Source of the DNA: Callipepla californica brunnescens
Lineage: Eukaryota > Chordata > Aves > Galliformes > Odontophoridae
DNA: 64,000 nt
NCBI GenBank assembly: GCA_023055505.1
Contig: JALIRH010000118.1
Coordinates: 868,001-932,000, forward strand
Direction: 5' to 3'
Shown here in pieces: positions 24,701 to 33,440 of the stretch (within the stretch, counting starts at the first letter, position 1; every line of letters begins with the position of its first letter). The position numbers were made by a program, and so were the translations under genes. Below the pieces are notes generated by a model. It was not told the origin of the DNA. It saw only the letters and a list, made by a program, of their open reading frames with translations, and ran no database searches.

Positions 24701-27700
24701 TTATTAGATAAATCTTTATTTCCTTAGAATTTTCCAAACTGATTTTTCTTCCCCGGTTGTAAGACAAAATGAATTATGAACAGAATAATATTTTTTGATG
24801 TTTATGTAATTCTAAGGGAATTGTGTCAAATCACACCAATTTAGAATCTTTTATGAGAGTATACAAATACTAAACAGTAATAGCAAAAGATATAATATCA
24901 GGAAATTGATCTTGGCTTCCATATTGGCAGAAAGAACAATTACAAATATAGACTTCAATTTTATCCAATTCAACATCACTTTCGTATGTTAAGAAAACAT
25001 GGAAAATCAGCTTCATATGAATGAGCCCTAGATACATTCCTTAACTTTTTCCTATTTTGAGAAAGATTGAATAAACTGGAGTTACTTGGCGCATGAAGAA
25101 AAAAAAAAGAGAAAGCACTGTGATCAAAGTTTCCCCCCCACACATGAAAGATGCAGTTTATTGTGAATACAGCAATACTGATGAACTAGAGTAGATTCTT
25201 GGCATCCTGAGAGTTCCCTCTGCTGATCTTTAATTAAAGCCAGATCAATGTCTACTGTGTATGGTACAGTCAATACTGAAAAAAAAAAGAACAAACAAAA
25301 TCAAACACCACACTTCCTCTAGCCTGATATTTCCTTTTCAAATTTATAAAATAAATTTATCTTAAAAATGACATTCTGAATGTCCTTAATATGGCATTAA
25401 TATGGCATTCCATCTAATAGCAATATTCTACCTGATCTGGATCAGCATCTGTTAAAAACCATTATCATGTCTATACTTCCATAGGAAATGAAATTTCTGT
25501 GTCCACTTGGAAATATTTCTGAATAAAAGTCCAATGATGCAAATTTAGAGCTAAGAGAGAAAAAAAAAAAACCTCTGTCTTAATTCAGAAACATTATTTG
25601 CACAGGATAACCTATCAATTAATAGCAACCTAGTGGAACATCTTGAATGACAGATATTTGCTGCATTTCAGTTCACATAGTGAAAGTCCCTGTTTCTCAG
25701 TGCTGAGTCAAACATCTAGGATAAAGCAAAGGAATTATCTCACTGTCTCTGCCAGTTCTACTATTTATTTAAGGTAAATACAGGATCTAAGACAAAATAA
25801 CTGTACTTTGAACATGTTTAGACTAATGACACTTTGTACTGTTGGACTGATCCAAAGCCCTGGAATGTTATTTTTTAAAATTATCAGGAGGAAATATTTT
25901 TTTTTCCCTTACAAAAAGTTTTGCTTATTTACATCACTTTGCTGGAGTAAGATTTAAAGGGTTTGTAATTACTTTTTCAACGGTTTTCATCAGACATTCT
26001 GACAGTCATAAGAAAGCACTGTCAAAGTATATATTAAATATTTTCCTATTTCACTCTATATAAACATTATCCAAAACAATATTTATGTCAACTATCTCTT
26101 TTATTCCAACATTTCAGGTGTCAAGATAGCAGTAGGTACATTAGCATGAAGGCTCTGTGATCTTCATTAGTTTTAAGAAAAAACAGGTTGCTCTTCATAT
26201 AGTAGAAATCTACTGGCTGGCTTCACTTTGGAATCTAGGTTTCATACATAATCGTGCTTTGAAACTAAATGATTAATTGAAAAATACTTAAAGCATAATG
26301 AGATTCAGCTCCCTTTGATTTCTGAAGTCAAATTTATTGCTTCCCCTGATCTTTGTCTACTTTAAGCTAAATTAACTCATTTAATTGGGTAAGCAAAAAT
26401 CTAAGAATTCCTTTTTCAATTTCATTTTTTGCCTTCTAAATCTCAACCTCAACTTGTTTTATATATATACATATATATGATTCACATGGGACTAGATATG
26501 AGCCATCTGCCTAGAGTTTCACAGTTCAGTATTCGTGTTATGAAAATTGATTCTATCTTAATTATACCAAGCATGGAATAGAAAGAAGCCTGAGACAAAG
26601 TTTCAAACACAATTTAGAGACTTTTCTATAGCAGGACCAGGAGGGAAACTGCCAGATGCTTAGGTATGTTTGGAAACGGCCATAAAATCAGTAGATGCTA
26701 GGAAAAGGAGGAAAAGCCATGGAAAAAAAGTTAATTCTGAACCATTATATTCCCATACACACCAGTAACTAAACAAAAGGTTGATCAACCACCAATCCAA
26801 GAAAAAGCAGAGGTTAAGCTTATTCAGCTTTCTTAAAAATACTTTTTGTAGAAATAAAAGACATGGGAGAAAATATTCAAGACTAGAATACTTGCAGAGG
26901 AATGTCTAGCTTTGGAGTTCATTTACAACTTTGCCAATTTCTTTTTTCATGCTTCTTCTCTGAAGTATTCTACAAATTCCTTTCTGTAAAGACTTTAATT
27001 TCTAAATAGTAGTATTTAATTTATGGAATATTTCTGTCTCTGGAAGATTCTCATAGAGACTATGCACAATAGACAAACCAGAAAGCCTTCCCTCAAACTG
27101 TACAGCCAAGAGGCTTATTTAGAAATGCTTGAGATACATAGGAACATGGGTATTTTCGAAAGTATAGAATGTGGTTAGGGATAAATTATTATTAACAATG
27201 TTATAAATATACTGCATAACATAGATGAGTCACCTCCCTAGTGTACATCCACTCCCTGTCCCAGGGAAATAACTACTATCAGTCATAAAAAAGGGGAAAA
27301 AAAGCCTTGTCCCCCATGTCTTTTAGTCCAGCATCGTCTGCCAAGGCCCTGCAAAATAAATAAATAAATAGATAAATCTTACTTTTTTATAAACAGAGAA
27401 CACGCTCTCACAGTATTTTGATTATGCAGCCTTTTTAACAGCCACATCTATGAGAATGTGGTGTATTTAAGATTTGTTTTTTGTATGAAATAACCTGAAA
27501 CTCCTTGGCATGATCATGATACACCTTCCCTTGAATTTCCCTTAATACAAGCAAGACTGTCAGATGCAGTTGACTTATACCCCCTCTGTATCTGAGATGT
27601 AGTGATTTTGCCTGGCAAAAGAAATCTAATGGCATGCTGATGTTTTCAGTTTGTTGCATCAGCTGCACCAAAGGCAGTGCTTGACTCCCTGCTAGTTTGC

Positions 27701-27753
27701 TGCACTCAGAAATGTAACATGAGAATCATTTAATATACGCAAAAACAGGAATG
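21741..27753. other. Intergenic, 6 kb without gene or recognised repeat
   Basis: The longest CR1-free interval on the left side. AT-rich, with minor simple repeats: (AAAC)n at 24590-24607, a TA-rich run at 26460-26478 and (AAAT)n at 27352-27372. Open frames remain below 100 codons (24129-24422 is the longest) and show no known motif. Its right end meets the provirus-derived sequence at 27753/27754. Confidence 0.55.
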
Positions 27754-27904
27754 GATTATAATCATAGCTCGCTTAGTAGTAACCTGTACAATGCGACTTA
27801 CTACGCCTAAAGTAAACCTGGCCACCTCAACCGATATATTCCAAAATTGGCTGATAGAACAAGGAGGACATGACTATATTATTTTAAAAGAAAAACAGGG
27901 GAAA
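27754..27904 (+). pseudogene. env: Env tail plus polypurine tract upstream of the 5' LTR
   Basis: This 151 bp segment copies 31585-31735, which encodes the end of the Env transmembrane helix and most of the cytoplasmic tail and then carries the polypurine tract. It begins abruptly within the membrane-helix codons. One base differs (27783 C, 31614 G), changing Ser to Thr. In a normal provirus host DNA would sit here. The segment is either the remnant of a tandem upstream provirus that shared this LTR or the result of aberrant plus-strand initiation. Confidence 0.9.
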
Positions 27905-28167
27905 TGTCAGGGATGTAACAAACCTAGTGGGTAAGAACAATGGTCTTAAGATGTGGAGTAATGTTGCGTGCAAAGTGCTGCATGCAAAGTTTTACGGGAC
28001 ACCATACTTAGTAATCGAAGCCAGAACGACCGGGTCTGATTTCAATAGAACTAGACGTTATCTGAAGAACTGGATGCTAAGGGAACCACGAAGAATGGTA
28101 ACTCTATAAAACAATATGTAATCTATCCAGTCATTAATCACTATAGCTTTATGTAAGCTTCCTTTAA

Positions 28168-28230
28168 CCAATCCCGTGGCTTGAGATTGTGTGCCGCAAA
28201 CCTAATCTTAGCAACAAAATGTCTATATAA
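28168..28230 (+). promoter_or_regulatory. LTR promoter: CCAAT and TATA boxes
   Basis: CCAAT at 28168-28172 and TATATAA at 28224-28230 are spaced as in RNA polymerase II promoters. The same pair recurs in the 3' LTR at 31999-32003 and 32055-32061. Confidence 0.7.
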
Positions 28231-28247
28231 TCAGATGTGTAACCAAC

Positions 28248-28253
28248 AATAAA
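28248..28253 (+). terminator. AATAAA poly(A) signal of the LTR
   Basis: AATAAA lies about 25 bp after the TATA box and just ahead of a GT-rich stretch, so it sits at the U3/R border. The functional copy for proviral transcripts would be the one at 32079-32084. Confidence 0.75.
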
Positions 28254-28344
28254 CGAAGCTTCACTCATATTGAGTGTGTGTATGCTTCCCCACGTCACTC
28301 TGGGTTAACCTTGGACAAATGCTGCAAGCCCAGTTTGCAACTTC

Positions 28345-28362
28345 TGGCGCCCGAACAGGGAC
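28345..28362 (+). promoter_or_regulatory. Primer binding site, tRNA-Lys type
   Basis: TGGCGCCCGAACAGGGAC is the complement of the 3' end of tRNA-Lys(3), the minus-strand primer used by several beta- and lentiviruses. It begins five bases after the LTR end and is intact. Avian alpharetroviruses use tRNA-Trp, so this supports a betaretrovirus-like backbone. Confidence 0.93.
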
Positions 28363-28586
28363 CCGAGTACGTGGTGTTTGGACTAGAGCCTCTGCTGCTT
28401 TGCAGCGGAGAAGCTGCGCAGTTTCGGTCAACCGAGACCGGTATAATTGAAAAGCAGGAAAACTGCGTAGGAAAGCTGCGTAGCTTCGGTTCATCGCGCA
28501 GCGGGACCGGACGGGATCCAGGGGCTTAGCGACTGCAGCGCAATTTCTCCTCCACAGAGTACCTTTGTTCTTGACGGACAGATCGG
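28363..28586 (+). other. Proviral leader with repeated stem-loop motifs (probable packaging region)
   Basis: GC-rich leader between the primer binding site and gag. A motif AAGCTGCG(C/T)AG(T/C)TTCGGT occurs at 28411-28428 and 28473-28490, each followed within ~20 bp by a GGGACCGG or GAGACCGG box. Short hairpins are visible: GCTGC-TTT-GCAGC at 28394-28406 and CGGTC-(6)-GACCG at 28425-28440. Leaders in this position normally carry dimerisation and packaging signals. That role is inferred. Confidence 0.6.
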
Positions 28587-30132
28587 ATGGAGAGAGAGGT
28601 AGCCCAAACTTTTTATCGTGCTTTTTGGAAAAGCGGGGAATTAGTGCTGGCACCCTTAAAGCAGTGCCAAATATTTTGGATTATGGTCGGACGGTGGGCG
28701 TTTTCTTGCATGCAGGGACATTATTCAATATCGATCAGTGGCGTACCTTAGGTGACGTGCTGTGGGATCATGTTATTGATGATAGAAAGGAGGCAAAAAA
28801 GCTGATGAAGCCCTGGCGGGAAATTATTAATTGTATAAAGCGGCATAAGATTGAGCAGGAGGTAGCAGGGCAAGCAGTTGCTCAGCTGCATGGCGGGGCT
28901 TCTGCTGCAACTGGTCGAATTGAGGATCCCCCTCAGCCGTCCCTAGGAATCCCTGTCCCTGTTCGGGTATCAGCGGTGCTGCCTACTGCACCGGCGCCTG
29001 AGGACCCGGAGACAGAGCCTGACCTTTTTCCCCCAGAGGAGGGAAATGGGGATCTCCCGCCGCCTCCGCCCCCGCTATCCTCTCCGGACAATGTTAACAA
29101 TGAGGCAGTTAGAAGCAAAGTTGCTATGAGTACGTTGCCTCGACCCTGTTGGGCAGAAATTGCTCGGCAAGCTATGGAGCAAGGTCACTCTGACGTGGCT
29201 GAGATAATCGGTCAGGCTTTTCCCATTCGGTTTGAGCCCACAGCAAACGGTGGAGCTCAGGGGGTTCATGTTCCACTTGGTTGGAAAATGTTATTTCAAT
29301 TGCGTTCTACAGTATCAGAACATGGGTTGCATAGTGAACCAGCTCGCCAATTATTAACTTACTTGTGGTCTAGCAGTGTGCTTGTTCCAGAGGATATAAA
29401 GACTATTATGCGAATGATTATGAAACCGTCAGAACAAATGATGTGGCAATCTCATTGGCGTCGTTTGTGTGAATTAAGTGCTAGCGCGCCACGGGATATG
29501 CATGACCCATTGTACCAAGTGACTGCTGATCAATTAATGGGTAGTAATATGTTTTCTCGACCAGAAATGCAGGTTCAGATGGGGCCTGAAGTTTGTATGG
29601 AAAGTATGAATCTAGCGCGAGATGCATATAATATGGTTCGATCTTTGAAACCTGCTCCCTCTTATTTGTCAATTAAACAAGGTCGGGACGAATCTTTCGC
29701 TAATTTTGTTGATAAGATAACTGAAGCGTTGTCAAATGCAGATGTACCTGACTGGATGAAACAGTCCTTGTTACGCCAGTGTCTATTAGAAAATAGTAAT
29801 CAGGCAACAAAAGCAATTCTTGCCACTCTCCCTTTAAATGCCACTGTTGAGGAAATGATAGAACGTATGAGCCGAGTGCCTACCCCCACACAAGCGATGT
29901 TAAGCTCTGTTATTCAGGACATAGGTGAGAAACTGCCTACCCCCACACAAGCGATGTTAAGCTCTGTTATTCAGGACATAGGTGAGAAACTGGTCGGAGC
30001 TCAGGATCGGGTGTTTGCTGCCTTTGGACCGTTGTTACAGCAAACAGAGAACAAGGCAGCCTCGTCGACCCCGCGCCCTCAACGCTGTTTTGGGTGTGGG
30101 AGAAACGGTTATTTTCGGAGAACTTTCACCCT
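28587..30132 (+). pseudogene. gag: Betaretrovirus-like gag, MA to truncated NC
   Basis: Gag polyprotein. The only plausible ATG (28587) opens a 54-codon frame that stops at 28749-28751. The long frame carrying the rest is in another phase and has no ATG before 28805 (upstream it only has TTG at 28565), so the matrix part is frame-disrupted. In the long frame (residue 1 at 28565) come matrix-like sequence, a proline run (PPPPPPLSSP, about 29056-29086, candidate late domain), a capsid domain, and the major homology region QGRDESFANFVDKITEAL (residues 372-389). A perfect 57 bp tandem duplication lies at 29879-29992. The nucleocapsid has one damaged zinc knuckle (Cys508, Cys511, Tyr516 for His, no fourth Cys), where the coding text is cut by the deletion into pol. 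The rest of the knuckle region and protease are missing. Confidence 0.9.
29879..29992 (+). repeat. Perfect 57-bp tandem duplication in gag
   Basis: Units 29879-29935 and 29936-29992 are identical and add exactly 19 codons (each ending ...SSVIQDIGEKL), so the frame is kept. It lies between capsid and nucleocapsid. Perfect identity implies a recent event or gene conversion. Confidence 0.95.
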
Positions 30133-30297
30133 TTTAGTAACAGCTACTGCATGGGCTTTCCCGATCCGCCTGAAGTGGATGACAGACACTCCTGTTTGGA
30201 TCGAGCAGTGGCCGTTGAACCGTGAAAGTCTGAATCAAGCTACGCAGCTGGTGCAGGAGCAATTACAGGCAGGTCATCTTCAGCCTTCAGTCCATTG
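30133..30297 (+). pseudogene. pol: N-terminal scrap of reverse transcriptase fused to gag
   Basis: In the same phase as gag, the text KWMTDTPVWIEQWPL followed by QLVQEQLQAGHLQPS is the start of a retroviral RT fingers domain of the beta/alpha kind. It breaks off right after QPS, well before the catalytic YxDD motif, so no polymerase activity is possible. The left junction (about 30120-30150) removes the end of NC and all of PR. The right junction (about 30285-30298) removes most of RT, RNase H and nearly all of integrase. Confidence 0.8.
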
Positions 30298-30399
30298 TGG
30301 GTCCCTACGAAGTGGACACGAGCTGTTATGGAACATCATGACATTCCTGCTGATCCTCCCAGTGGCAACGACCAGGCATCCACCGCTATTGGCATCTAG
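30298..30399 (+). pseudogene. pol: Possible C-terminal end of integrase, overlapping env
   Basis: A different phase from gag/env reads WVPTKWTRAV and then runs to TAG at 30397-30399. WVPT(K/R) followed by a short acidic/polar tail is what the end of a retroviral integrase looks like, and a 60 bp overlap with the env start (ATG 30338) is normal for retroviruses. Recognition rests on about ten residues, so it is tentative. Confidence 0.5.
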
Positions 30400-31765
30400 T
30401 TCGAATGTTTGGGTAACATGGGCAAATCTTACGCATAATCCAGATTTTTGTATTAGCTTACAATCGGCAGGAGAGCCTTTTCGTACCTGTTTAATTGGGT
30501 GGCCTGGGTATGAGTCTCGGGAGTTTAAAGCGTATGTCAGAAAATGTTTCTGCCTGTAATTATTCAGAGCCTGCAACCCAAAGTGCATGTTTAATTCGTG
30601 GCCTCAATAACTCTTTGCCATGGGACCCCCAAGAATTGGATTTACTGGGATCCCGTATGGTCGATAATGTAAATGGTTCTAGAACCACTTGTTTGTTGTT
30701 TGGGCCAGGAAGTACTTTTGAGAAATTTGCTCATAATAATCCAAAGTTGTTAACAGTCCATATTTAAATCGGTCTTGGACAAGTGTTTTTCCGAGGAATC
30801 GCGCTGCTTTTACATGGTCCACTTATTGTGGAGGCAGCTTCTCATTAGAAAATGCTTATGGTCTGCGCTAAACAAATGAAACGGGAATTAGAGCGCAAGA
30901 GATTTTAATAAATAATAGAACAGCTAAAGCTCTACCACCAGGTATTTTTCTCATATGTGGTGATAGGGCCTGGGCGGGCCTTCCAGAAAACATAGTAGGG
31001 GGACCATGTTATCTAGGAAAATTAACCTTGTTTGCTCCTCGCCACCAGGAATGGCTGAATATATCTAAGGCACTAATCAATAGCACTAATCGCCGACATC
31101 GGAGAGCCGCCTCAGCACTGACAACCGAATGCTCGGACGAGATAAAGTTATGGACTACAACAGCAAATGTCTTCGCTTCTTTCCTGGTTCCAGGTGTAGC
31201 GGCAGCCCAAGCATTAACCCAAATCGAGAGACTAGCTTGTTGGACTGTTAAACAAAGTAATATTACATTGTTGATTCTTGAAGAAATGTTAGAAGATATG
31301 AATAGTCTTAGACACGCTGTTCTGCAAAATCGCGCTGCCATTGATTTCTTGCTGTTAGCACAGGGGCATGGGTGTAAAGATTTTGAGGGTATGTGTTGTT
31401 TTAACCTGTCAGATAATAGTCAGTCTATTCAAAATCAGATCCACTGGCTGCTTAACCACACAAATCAGGTAACCAAAGATCATAACCCAATTGATGAGTG
31501 GTTTCGATCAATTTTTCCAGGCCTTTCATCCTGGCTCTATGATTTGTTGAAGGAAGGAATAAAATGGGTGTTAATTATTATTTTGATTATAATCATAGCT
31601 CGCTTAGTAGTAAGCTGTACAATGCGACTTACTACGCCTAAAGTAAACCTGGCCACCTCAACCGATATATTCCAAAATTGGCTGATAGAACAAGGAGGAC
31701 ATGACTATATTATTTTAAAAGAAAAACAGGGGAAATGTCAGGGATGTAACAAACCTAGTGGGTAA
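30338..31765 (+). pseudogene. env: Alpharetrovirus-type env, disrupted
   Basis: Envelope glycoprotein precursor. ATG 30338 starts a hydrophobic leader (MTFLLILPVATT), then SU text (NVWVTWANLTHNPDFCISLQ) resembling avian alpharetroviral SU. The phase changes near 30535 (continuing as ACNYSEPATQSACLIRG, to TAA at 30765), returns to the first phase by 30767, and meets an in-frame TAA at 30869-30871. From 30872 it is open to the TAA at 31763-31765. Visible there: furin-type RRHRR (31091-31105), an internal fusion loop between Cys codons 31130 and 31238, the segment LQNRAAIDFLLLAQGHGC (31322-31375), CX6CC (31373-31399), and a membrane helix from about 31565. The last ten codons lie within the LTR. 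As it stands no full Env can be made. Confidence 0.88.
31717..31735 (+). promoter_or_regulatory. Polypurine tract
   Basis: A purine run with a single C, ending AGGGGAAA directly before the LTR start TGTCAG. This is the normal site of plus-strand priming. An identical tract precedes the 5' LTR at 27886-27904. Confidence 0.9.
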
Positions 31766-32170
31766 GAACAATGGTCTTAAGATGTGGAGTAATGTTGCGT
31801 GCAAAGTGCTGCATGCAAAGTTTTACGGGACACCATACTTAGTAATCGAAGCCAGAACGACCGGGTCTGATTTCAATAGAACTAGACGTTATCTGAAGAA
31901 CTGGATGCTAAGGGAACCACGAAGAATGGTAACTCTATAAAACAATATGTAATCTATCCAGTCATTAATCACTATAGCTTTATGTAAGCTTCCTTTAACC
32001 AATCCCGTGGCTTGAGATTGTGTGCCGCAAACCTAATCTTAGCAACAAAATGTCTATATAATCAGATGTGTAACCAACAATAAACGAAGCTTCACTCATA
32101 TTGAGTGTGTGTATGCTTCCCCACGTCACTCTGGGTTAACCTTGGACAAATGCTGCAAGCCCAGTTTGCA
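31736..32170 (+). repeat. 3' LTR (435 bp)
   Basis: Collinear with the 5' LTR at offset 3831 and identical by eye. CCAAT 31999-32003, TATATAA 32055-32061 and AATAAA 32079-32084. The two bases AC after the LTR (32171-32172) also follow the 5' LTR, by chance or as part of the LTR end. A 60-codon frame inside U3 (31758-31940, and 27927-28109 in the other LTR) starts with GTG and is not considered a gene. Confidence 0.93.
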
Positions 32171-32570
32171 ACACTGGACGGATCAATTTTCTGAGCCTAT
32201 CCTAGGCCTGTGCTAGTTCTGTGCTGGCATAGAGGGGGTAGGAAGGACCCTTCTATCCCTAAGCACTTCATTAGTGCTTCTAGTTGCTGAGACTGTTGCT
32301 GCTCCTCAAGCAGCTTCTCCTGTCATTTTCTGACTATCTCTTGCAGTCAGTGTTGCCTGCAGTAATGCACAGACCACTGCTTTCCCTTTTCTTCAGCAAT
32401 ATTTCTATTCTGCCACGAAGAAAGCTAACCAGTTGCATATTGCCTACGGGTTCTGACAGTTATGTCTTGCCTTACTAAACCTCAGCAGAATAAGGCAAGA
32501 ATTGAAGTCCCTCAACATTTTCATGATACACTTGAGGCTATTAGGATTGCCCATTCCTCCTTCCATGGTT

Positions 32571-32802
32571 AGTACAAGCTACTCACAAGGTAGCCCAGCT
32601 ACTCAGGTTTCATTGCTTCACTCAGGGGAGAGTATCATGATATGAAAGTAGGAAAAGGGAGGAACTTTTAATCAATTTATGCCCAGTGTAGTACCAGCTA
32701 CTTACATGTTCACCCGGCTGCTGTGTTTTTCTGCCCTGCTCAGGGTGAGATAACACAGCATGGAGGAAGGAGGACCTAAGGAATTTTGATCAATTCAAGC
32801 CC
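32571..32802. repeat. Diverged tandem repeat, two units of about 114 bp
   Basis: Units 32571-32684 and 32690-32802 align from AGTAC(A/C)AGCTACT(C/T)ACA to AATT(T/C)A(T/A)GCCC and share TCAGGG(G/T)GAGA and a TTTTGATCAATT-type ending. There are many substitutions, so the duplication is old. Confidence 0.7.
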
Positions 32803-32996
32803 ATGCATCCCTGGGTCCCAGTCTTGTTTTTCTTGGTCGATTAGTACCTACTGAGTCAGGACGGTATCCTGTCTGTGATGCCAATTAAATGTTGCAAGCT
32901 GAAGAGGCTTACAGTTTGTTATATATTGATTCCAAACCCTCTGAATTAAGCCTTGGAAAAGTGAAGGGCTTGACTGAGCTGGAGTGTGCTTTTATT

Positions 32997-33077
32997 TATT
33001 AAAAGATGGGCAAGCAAGAGGGGAAAAAGATGAGAGAAGAAAAGGAGGGAGACAGGAAAAAGGAAAGGGAAAGGAAG
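32997..33077. repeat. Purine-rich (A/G) tract
   Basis: About 80 bp almost entirely A and G on the + strand (for example 'gaaaaggagggagacaggaa'). Confidence 0.8.
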
Positions 33078-33353
33078 TCACTCCTGCTGATCCCGTGATG
33101 TCCTGAAGGTTTACCTTCTTCCTTCTTCTCGGGTGGTTGCGGATGCAGTAGGGCAAGCACTGGCTGTGGGGTTGGCAGTGCCTTTATGCCATATGGTGAT
33201 CCCCTCCAATTGGATAATGAGCTGTTGCCAGTCAGAGAGTGCTTGGTGACACACACTGTGCACATGCTGTACCGCTGTGCTTCTCCCTGTGCTTCTCATC
33301 TGGCAATCATCCAGTCCAGTCCTCCAGCTAAAGGAGATTTGCCACAGTATCGT

Positions 33354-33440
33354 GGAATCATAGAATGGCATGGTTTGGAAGGGACTTCAAAGACCATCTA
33401 ATTCCAAACCCCCTGCCATAGGCAGAGTCCGTTAAGTGTT
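33354..33440 (-). mobile_element. CR1 LINE 3' end (antisense)
   Basis: Starts 'tcgtggaatcatagaatggc', then 'tttggaagggacttcaaaga' and 'ccccctgccataggcagag'. The 3' text stops after some 85 bp and is followed at once by text from a distant CR1 part. Confidence 0.85.

Larger units (their letters stand above)
27905..28339 (+). repeat. 5' LTR (435 bp)
   Basis: Begins TGTCAGGG right after the purine-rich AGGGGAAA and ends CCCAGTTTGCA, five bases before the primer binding site, giving the usual TG...CA ends. U3 has a CCAAT box (28168-28172) and a TATA box, TATATAA (28224-28230). AATAAA (28248-28253) is followed by a GT-rich element (about 28271-28282). The transcription start is inferred near 28254, giving a very short R and a U5 of about 65 bp. 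No difference from the 3' LTR was found by eye. Confidence 0.93.
27754..32172 (+). mobile_element. Defective endogenous retrovirus with an extra env/PPT segment on its left
   Basis: Order on the + strand: partial env tail and polypurine tract (27754-27904), 5' LTR, tRNA-Lys-type primer binding site, leader, gag, a scrap of RT fused to gag, a possible end of integrase, env with frame changes, polypurine tract, 3' LTR. Positions 27754-28341 and 31585-32172 are copies of each other at a constant offset of 3831, with one visible mismatch (C27783 versus G31614). Protease, most of RT, RNase H and most of integrase are absent, so it is not replication-competent. LTR identity indicates a recent origin. 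The host junctions (27753/27754 and about 32170/32171) show no target-site duplication. Confidence 0.93.
32173..33353. other. Unassigned sequence between the provirus and a CR1 cluster
   Basis: More GC-rich than the surroundings and without a recognised gene. It holds a diverged tandem repeat (32571-32802), a purine-rich run (32997-33077) and no CR1 text. The composition suggests an older LTR or other transposable element, but I cannot name the family. Confidence 0.4.

Noticed and set aside
27927..28109. 60-codon open frame within U3 of both LTRs (also 31758-31940), considered as an accessory gene
   Set aside because: It begins with GTG, the first ATG is internal, it shows no recognisable motif, and two identical copies simply follow from LTR identity.
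31009..31341. 110-codon minus-strand frame opposite env
   Set aside because: It is the shadow of the transmembrane-subunit reading frame on the other strand.
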